Positions 6,390-10,730 of a stretch of 10,730 nt of DNA are shown here, one piece after another. Within the stretch, counting starts at the first letter, position 1. Each line of letters begins with the position of its first letter. The notes under the pieces are model-generated. The model saw nothing but the letters and a program-made list of their open reading frames with translations. It was not told where the DNA came from and did not search any database. The position numbers were made by a program, and so were the translations under genes. Location: contig JASHZA010000037.1 of NCBI GenBank assembly GCA_030042765.1, positions 1 to 10,730 on the forward strand, written 5' to 3'. The DNA is from Candidatus Binataceae bacterium. GTDB taxonomy: Bacteria; Desulfobacterota; Binatia; Binatales; Binataceae.

Positions 6390-6998
6390 ATGAAGATTTA
6401 CAACTCCCCGATGGCGCCCAATCCGCGCCGGGTCCGCATCTTTCTCGCCGAAAAGGGCATCCAGGTCCCGTACGAGGATATCGACATCGGCAAAGCGGTG
6501 AATCGGCAGCCCGAATTCCGCAAGAAGAACCCGCTCGCCGGCGTACCCGTGCTCGAACTCGACGACGGCACCTGTATAGCCGAGAGTGTCGCGATTTGCC
6601 GCTACTTCGAGGAACTCCATCCCGAGCCGCCACTGTTCGGCGTCGGCGCGAAGGATCGAGCAATCGTCGATATGTGGAACCGCCGGATGGAACTCGCGCT
6701 GTTCATCCCAACCGCGGACTCTTTCCGCCAGCGGCACGAGTTCTTCAAGGGGCGCATCCGCCAATGCCCCGAGTACGCCGAGGTTCAGCGCCAAAACGCC
6801 GAAGACAGCCTCAAATGGCTCGATACCGAACTCGCCAATCGGCGCTTTATTGCGGGTGACAAGTTCTCCATCGCCGATATCACCGCGATGGTCGCGATTG
6901 ACTTCGGCCGCATCTCGAAGATAGCGATCCAACCCGACCAGAAGAACCTCGCGCGCTGGCATGCGGAAGTCTCTGCGCGTCCGAGCGCGAAGGCATAA
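6390..6998 (+). CDS. Glutathione S-transferase family protein
   Basis: A 202-residue cytosolic GST-fold protein of normal length. The N-terminal thioredoxin-like domain (about 1-75) begins MKIYNSPMAPNPRRVRI. Ser6 lies in the usual glutathione-activating region, GVPVLE (51-56) carries the cis-proline Pro53, and AES (64-66) is the Glu-Ser glutathione gamma-glutamyl contact. The all-helical C-terminal domain (about 87-202) includes the N-capping motif FSIAD (159-163) and ends RPSAKA. AGGAGG (6379-6384) lies 5 nt before the ATG. The gene is followed after 33 bp by the LLM oxidoreductase, so the two are almost certainly co-transcribed. A role in conjugation, reductive cleavage or detoxification of an electrophilic compound is plausible, but the substrate is unknown. 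Whether the host makes glutathione cannot be seen here. Confidence 0.9.
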   Translation: MKIYNSPMAPNPRRVRIFLAEKGIQVPYEDIDIGKAVNRQPEFRKKNPLAGVPVLELDDGTCIAESVAICRYFEELHPEPPLFGVGAKDRAIVDMWNRRMELALFIPTADSFRQRHEFFKGRIRQCPEYAEVQRQNAEDSLKWLDTELANRRFIAGDKFSIADITAMVAIDFGRISKIAIQPDQKNLARWHAEVSARPSAKA

Positions 6999-7031
6999 GC
7001 ACGGCCCGTCAACAGGATTGGAGGAAAGACC

Positions 7032-7880
7032 ATGCCCACATTCGGTGTGATGATGTTCGCGACCGACTATGCGATTCAACCGGTCGATCTCGCCCGCGCG
7101 GTCGAAGAACGCGGACTCGATTCGCTGTTCTTCCCCGAACACACCCATATTCCCACCAGCCGCAAGTCGCCGTGGCCCGGCGGCGCGGAACTCCCGATGG
7201 AGTATTCGCACACCCATGATCTGTTTGTCGCGTTGACCGCGGCCGCTGCCGTGACCAAACGGATCAAGCTCGGCAGCGGGATCTGCCTCGTTATCGAGCG
7301 CGACCCGATCCTGCTGGCCAAGGAAGTCGCCTCGCTCGACGTGATTTCAGGCGGCCGCGTCATTCTCGGCATCGGCGGCGGATGGAACGCTGAGGAGATG
7401 GAAAACCATGGCACCGACTTCAAGCGAAGATGGCGCCTCCTGCGCGAACGCGTCCTCGCGATGAAGGAGATCTGGAGTAAAGACAAAGCCGAATTCCACG
7501 GCGAGTTCGTCAATTTCGATCCGGTCTGGAGCTGGCCGAAACCGGTGCAGTCCGGCGGCCCGCCAATCCTGCTCGGCTCCGAGGCCAAGCGATGCTTCGA
7601 GCGCGTGGTCGATTACTGCGACGGATGGATTCCCATCAACCGCAAGGGCGATCAGCTCAAGCAGGGCGTTCAGCAATTGCGCGAGGAGGCGAAACGCGCC
7701 GGCCGCCGCTTCGAAGACCTGCAACTGGGCGTCTTCGGCGTGCCGCCCAAGCCGGACTCTGCGAAGCAGTTCCTCGATTGGGGCTTCTCGCATCTCATCT
7801 TCGGCTTGCCGCCGGCCAAGGCCGACAAGGTGCTCCCGATGCTCGACACTTATTCCGAGATCGCGTCCAAACTGCGCTGA
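7032..7880 (+). CDS. LLM-class flavin-dependent (probably F420) oxidoreductase
   Basis: A 282-residue luciferase-like TIM-barrel oxidoreductase of the length typical for TIGR03619-type F420-dependent enzymes. The start is MPTFGVMMFATDY, with GGAGGA (7020-7025) 6 nt upstream. The motif FFPEHTHIP (33-41), with Glu36 and His37, is characteristic of F420-binding members. KLGSGI (79-84), then DVISGGRVILGIGGGWNAEE (103-122), forms the cofactor phosphate/isoalloxazine region. GGPPILLGS (175-183) and CDGWIPI (196-202) are further LLM landmarks. Such enzymes transfer hydride or insert oxygen on alcohols, enones or aromatic compounds; the exact reaction is not predictable. F420 use is inferred from motif resemblance, and FMN is the alternative. 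Second gene of the GST operon. Confidence 0.9.
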   Translation: MPTFGVMMFATDYAIQPVDLARAVEERGLDSLFFPEHTHIPTSRKSPWPGGAELPMEYSHTHDLFVALTAAAAVTKRIKLGSGICLVIERDPILLAKEVASLDVISGGRVILGIGGGWNAEEMENHGTDFKRRWRLLRERVLAMKEIWSKDKAEFHGEFVNFDPVWSWPKPVQSGGPPILLGSEAKRCFERVVDYCDGWIPINRKGDQLKQGVQQLREEAKRAGRRFEDLQLGVFGVPPKPDSAKQFLDWGFSHLIFGLPPAKADKVLPMLDTYSEIASKLR

Positions 7881-7916
7881 CCGCCGCGCAATTGTAATAA
7901 GCTCGTAATCTTTGCG

Positions 7917-7950
7917 AGGGTGAAGAGCTAACAAAGAAGCTCTTCACCCT
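7917..7950. terminator. Strong stem-loop between convergent genes, likely transcription end
   Basis: A perfect 13-bp stem (7917-7929 with 7938-7950, AGGGTGAAGAGCT/AGCTCTTCACCCT) closes on an 8-nt loop. It lies 37 bp after the LLM stop, between it and the converging phosphodiesterase gene that ends at 8095. No classical U-tract follows on either strand; the plus strand continues TCACTTCCTC. CTCTTCACC recurs at 7958-7966, so part of the right arm is directly repeated. It may act as a terminator or a 3' end stabiliser. Confidence 0.6.
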
Positions 7951-8094
7951 TCACTTCCTCTTCACCGCCTAATCATCCGCGTTTTACGCGCAATCGATGG
8001 GGGTGCCTGAATGCCGTATCCTGGCTGATCCGCGGCGGCTTCGCGCGCAATCCGGCGTGTTCTCCCCGCACCCTCGGGCCCGCAGTCGCCTCCG

Positions 8095-9909
8095 CTATGG
8101 CGCTGACCCGAGCGCCGCGTGCGTCACATCCGAGTCGTCGAGATAGTCGCGGCCGTCGAATCGAGTAAATCTGAGCTCGGTTACGACCTCGCCGCCTTGT
8201 AGCGGCAGATACGTCGTCATCGTGATCTGATGCGCGGGGGCGGTGCTTGCGGTGCCGTTTGCGAGCGCCTCGCTCATCACCCGTCCGCTCGCGTCCGCCG
8301 GATGCTGCAGATGCAATAGTTCGCGAATTGTCGCGGCTACGTCAACGTTGGACGTCGGATCGGCGTCGGTGAACCCGCGACGGAAACCCGGGCCCTCCGC
8401 CGCGCAGAAGTTATGGATCTCGCGCAAACCCGCCGCTCCGTGCATGCCCATGCCGGTCGTGAAGCGCGACCCGGCGTCCGAGTAAACCAGTCCTTCGGTT
8501 GGGCGGATCAATTGGTAGGACAGGTTGCGCACCGCCTCTTGCCCATGCGCTCCAAGCGCGAAGGCCGGATTCTCCGGCCCGGTCAGGCCGCGGTTGTCCG
8601 TCTCCGGCAATTCGCGGAACGATACGACCAAATCCGGTGCGCGCGGAGAGTCTCGGATCCCGCCTACGTCCTCGGCAAAAGTGCCGGGAATCCAGCCCAG
8701 ATAATCGGGCATTCCCGCGCGTTTTACGCCAGTTGACGGCGCTTTCGAGAAAATCGGACCGCACCATTCCTGCGCCGCGGCGAAATCGGTGATCCGAACG
8801 AGCGCCAGCCGCCGTGCCTCCTCCGACGCAAGGCTCTGGCGCGAAAGGTATAGCAGGTCGTACCCGCCGTTGGACGCGACTACGACATCCGTGCTTTGCG
8901 CCGATTTCTTGATCCCGGCCGCTACCAGCAAATCGCCCAGCGAGATCTCGAGCCTGATCGTCGCAAAGCCATGATCCGATACGACTATAAGATCGGTTGC
9001 GTCAGCAATTCCGAGCGCCGACAGCGCCGACTCGATCCGCCCAAGGTTCGCGTCGGATTGATGCAGCGCATCGATCGCCGGTGCCGTACCGAGACCCGCG
9101 ACGTGCTGGATCAAATCCGGATTATGTTGCCAGAACACGACCAACGCGGGACGACCCTCAGCGGCCGCCCGTTTTGCCGCCGGCAGCGCTCGTTCCGTCA
9201 CCAGTTGCGCGAACCATGCGTCGCGTGCGCCGACCGACGACAGGTCACCTCGGTTCATTGGCGGTGCGGTGGCGAGTGCAGCCGCGGCGTCGGACGGCGC
9301 CGCCATATCGTCGGCCACGAAGAAATAGTTCGCTGCGCTCCCGCCGCCGCCTTCGACGGCTTGCCCGTCGAATAGAAACGTCGGCCCTCGCTTTCCGATC
9401 GCGGCTGCGTAGCCGCCTGCCCTCTGTACCTGGGTTCCAATCGCGTCGAGGCTCAGCAGACGGCCGTTGAAAGCCCCCGAACCGTCGAGCGCGGCCAGGT
9501 AGTGCGAATTCTCGATGTCGATCGGTTCATCGGTTGCCTGCGCCAGCCCCGGAACCGACTGGATCTTGTCGGCTTCGAGCGCTGGCGCGAAGTACATCAT
9601 GTCGCCCAGGATTCCGCTGGTGCCCGCCTCGCCGCCGGTCGCCAGCGCTGCCGCGTTCACCATGGTGACCGTCGGGAAAATCGCATGATGATGCTCGAAG
9701 CGGACGCCCCGATTCTCGAGCGCGTAAAGATTCGGCGTGTCCTGTTCGTTCACCAGGTCAGGCCGCAGCCCGTCCCATACCATCAGTAGAACTATCCGAC
9801 TCTTTGATGGAGTAGCGGCGCCCGCACGGCACCGCAAGCCGACGCCAAACGTCGCCGTAACAATCATGAGCGCTGCGCGTGCAATCAGCTGCGGCCGCTT
9901 CTTCTTCAT
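8095..9909 (-). CDS. Exported alkaline-phosphatase-superfamily phosphodiesterase (NPP/type I phosphodiesterase-like)
   Basis: A 604-residue protein with a signal peptide: basic MKKKRPQLIAR, hydrophobic ALMIVTATFGVGL, and probable cleavage near AGAA (29-32). It should act in the periplasm or outside the cell. All NPP-type catalytic positions are present: Asp46 (WDGLRPD), nucleophile Thr80 in FPTVTMVNAA with Asn85, Asp265 and His269 (HNPDLIQH), Asp312 and His313 (VVSDHGF) and His490 (GMGMHG). These bind two zinc ions in known family members, which cleave phosphodiester or phosphomonoester bonds. The open frame extends upstream to 10314, but that part overlaps the neighbouring hydrolase and lacks a signal sequence, so the ATG at 9909 is used. 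Its Shine-Dalgarno sequence (AAGAGA) is weak. The last ~45 residues lie beyond the recognisable catalytic core. It follows the alpha/beta hydrolase gene after 86 bp. Confidence 0.88.
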   Translation of the reverse strand: MKKKRPQLIARAALMIVTATFGVGLRCRAGAATPSKSRIVLLMVWDGLRPDLVNEQDTPNLYALENRGVRFEHHHAIFPTVTMVNAAALATGGEAGTSGILGDMMYFAPALEADKIQSVPGLAQATDEPIDIENSHYLAALDGSGAFNGRLLSLDAIGTQVQRAGGYAAAIGKRGPTFLFDGQAVEGGGGSAANYFFVADDMAAPSDAAAALATAPPMNRGDLSSVGARDAWFAQLVTERALPAAKRAAAEGRPALVVFWQHNPDLIQHVAGLGTAPAIDALHQSDANLGRIESALSALGIADATDLIVVSDHGFATIRLEISLGDLLVAAGIKKSAQSTDVVVASNGGYDLLYLSRQSLASEEARRLALVRITDFAAAQEWCGPIFSKAPSTGVKRAGMPDYLGWIPGTFAEDVGGIRDSPRAPDLVVSFRELPETDNRGLTGPENPAFALGAHGQEAVRNLSYQLIRPTEGLVYSDAGSRFTTGMGMHGAAGLREIHNFCAAEGPGFRRGFTDADPTSNVDVAATIRELLHLQHPADASGRVMSEALANGTASTAPAHQITMTTYLPLQGGEVVTELRFTRFDGRDYLDDSDVTHAALGSAP

Positions 9910-9995
9910 CCGCGATTCTCTTTGCGCGGGGACGATCCGCGCGGTCCAATCCTCCGATTGGCCGTGTCGTTCCCGCCTACACATCGCGTCGGACC

Positions 9996-10730
9996 TCAAG
10001 CCGCCAGATGCTGCGCGAACCAGTCGCGCGCCACACCGCTCGCCAGGCTGAAATCCTTCACATAGGCGTCGAAATGCCCGCCGCTCAGGACTACCAGCCG
10101 TTTCGGCTCCAGTGCCCGGTTGTACGCCGCGAAAGCCTCGTCGGCTACCGCCAGATGGTCCCCGGCTGCGATTACCATCAGCAGCGGCGTCGGGCTGATC
10201 CGCTCGATATAGCTGCCCGGTTCGTACTCGCTCAGCATCTCGACCGTGCGCAGCGTGACCTCGTTGCGCCAGGACGGGGCGCGCGTCTTGCCCGTCTCCG
10301 TGAACCACTCCCACGAGTCCGCGGTCGGCAAAGCGGCCACTCCGTTGGCTTCGGACGTTACCACCGGAATCATCGCCGGCGCTGCCCCGCCAAAGCGCGC
10401 GTCACGGTCGGCGTCGAACTGCTCGCGCAGCGGCGTCGCCATGTCGGCGCGCACCAGCCGCTTCAGATTGCGCGACCCGCTCACCAGCGGCACCTGCGAG
10501 ACCACGCACTTGACGCGCCGGTCGATCGCGCCGACCACCAGGACGTGGCCGCCGCTGTAGCTCGAACCCCAGACGCCGATTCGGCGCGGGTCGATCTGCG
10601 GCTGGCGCCGCAGCCAGGTTATCGCATGGCGATAATCGCGCACCTGCTGCCAGGGGTCGATCTCCTGCCGGGGATTCCCGTCGCTCGCACCGAAATTGCG
10701 ATTGTCAAAGACCAGCGCGGCCATCCCGGC
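9996..10730 (-). CDS. Alpha/beta hydrolase, C-terminal part (gene cut by right edge)
   Basis: At least 244 residues of an alpha/beta-hydrolase fold enzyme; the frame continues past the window edge without a start. Counting from the Met encoded at 10724, the visible protein has FDNRNFGASDG (oxyanion and N-terminal strand region, about 6-16), the nucleophile elbow GSSYSGG with Ser55, a probable acid Asp189 in IAAGDHLA, and the catalytic His217 in GGHFDAY. The triad is complete, so it should be an active esterase, peptidase or related hydrolase. The Met at 10724 is probably internal, because relatives have the preceding strand before FDNRNFG. It reads into the exported phosphodiesterase gene and may form an operon with it. 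The substrate is unknown. Confidence 0.87.
   Translation of the reverse strand, partial: AGMAALVFDNRNFGASDGNPRQEIDPWQQVRDYRHAITWLRRQPQIDPRRIGVWGSSYSGGHVLVVGAIDRRVKCVVSQVPLVSGSRNLKRLVRADMATPLREQFDADRDARFGGAAPAMIPVVTSEANGVAALPTADSWEWFTETGKTRAPSWRNEVTLRTVEMLSEYEPGSYIERISPTPLLMVIAAGDHLAVADEAFAAYNRALEPKRLVVLSGGHFDAYVKDFSLASGVARDWFAQHLAA

Noticed and set aside
9910..10314. Upstream extension of the phosphodiesterase frame by 135 codons
   Set aside because: This part overlaps the alpha/beta hydrolase gene and would bury the signal peptide. The ATG at 9909 gives a proper exported protein.
1..10730. CRISPR arrays, tRNA/rRNA genes, insertion sequences, phage or defence genes
   Set aside because: No spaced repeats, cloverleaf-like sequences, transposase motifs or terminal inverted repeats were seen on reading both strands.

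Overview
The window is GC-rich bacterial DNA, gene-dense and with short gaps. It carries nine well-supported protein genes and one possible gene fragment at the left edge. No rRNA, tRNA, CRISPR array, insertion sequence or transcription regulator was recognised. The mix of an SDR dehydrogenase, several amidohydrolases with the 'SADSHMMEP' signature, an F420-type LLM flavin oxidoreductase and a Gram-negative-type LpxH-like phosphoesterase suggests an uncultivated soil or sediment bacterium, for example Candidatus Binatota or a related deltaproteobacterial lineage. That placement is inference from gene content and not proven by a marker gene.

Layout from left to right. (1) Bases 1-65 may hold the N-terminus of a divergent minus-strand gene. 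(2) An SDR dehydrogenase runs rightwards (147-902) and ends at a bidirectional terminator. (3) A three-gene minus-strand set (5099 back to 1003) encodes two tandem paralogous amidohydrolase-2 proteins followed by a COG3653-type (D-aminoacylase-like) amidohydrolase. Each gene has its own good Shine-Dalgarno sequence, and the gaps are 56-57 bp. (4) A 262-bp AT-richer divergent spacer carries a plausible promoter for a rightward LpxH-like metallophosphoesterase (5362-6231). (5) A GST-fold gene and an LLM F420-dependent oxidoreductase form a tight rightward pair (6390-7880), ending at a 13-bp perfect stem-loop. (6) On the minus strand, an alpha/beta hydrolase cut by the right edge lies upstream of an exported NPP-type phosphodiesterase (9909 back to 8095).

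The content reads as a catabolic or detoxification neighbourhood: oxidation/reduction by SDR and LLM, glutathione-type chemistry by GST, and hydrolysis by amidohydrolases, alpha/beta hydrolase and phosphodiesterase. No substrate can be named from sequence alone. The most interesting parts are the triple amidohydrolase operon, with strongly constrained but differently looped paralogues, and the GST-LLM pair. I saw no defence system or obviously new mobile system.
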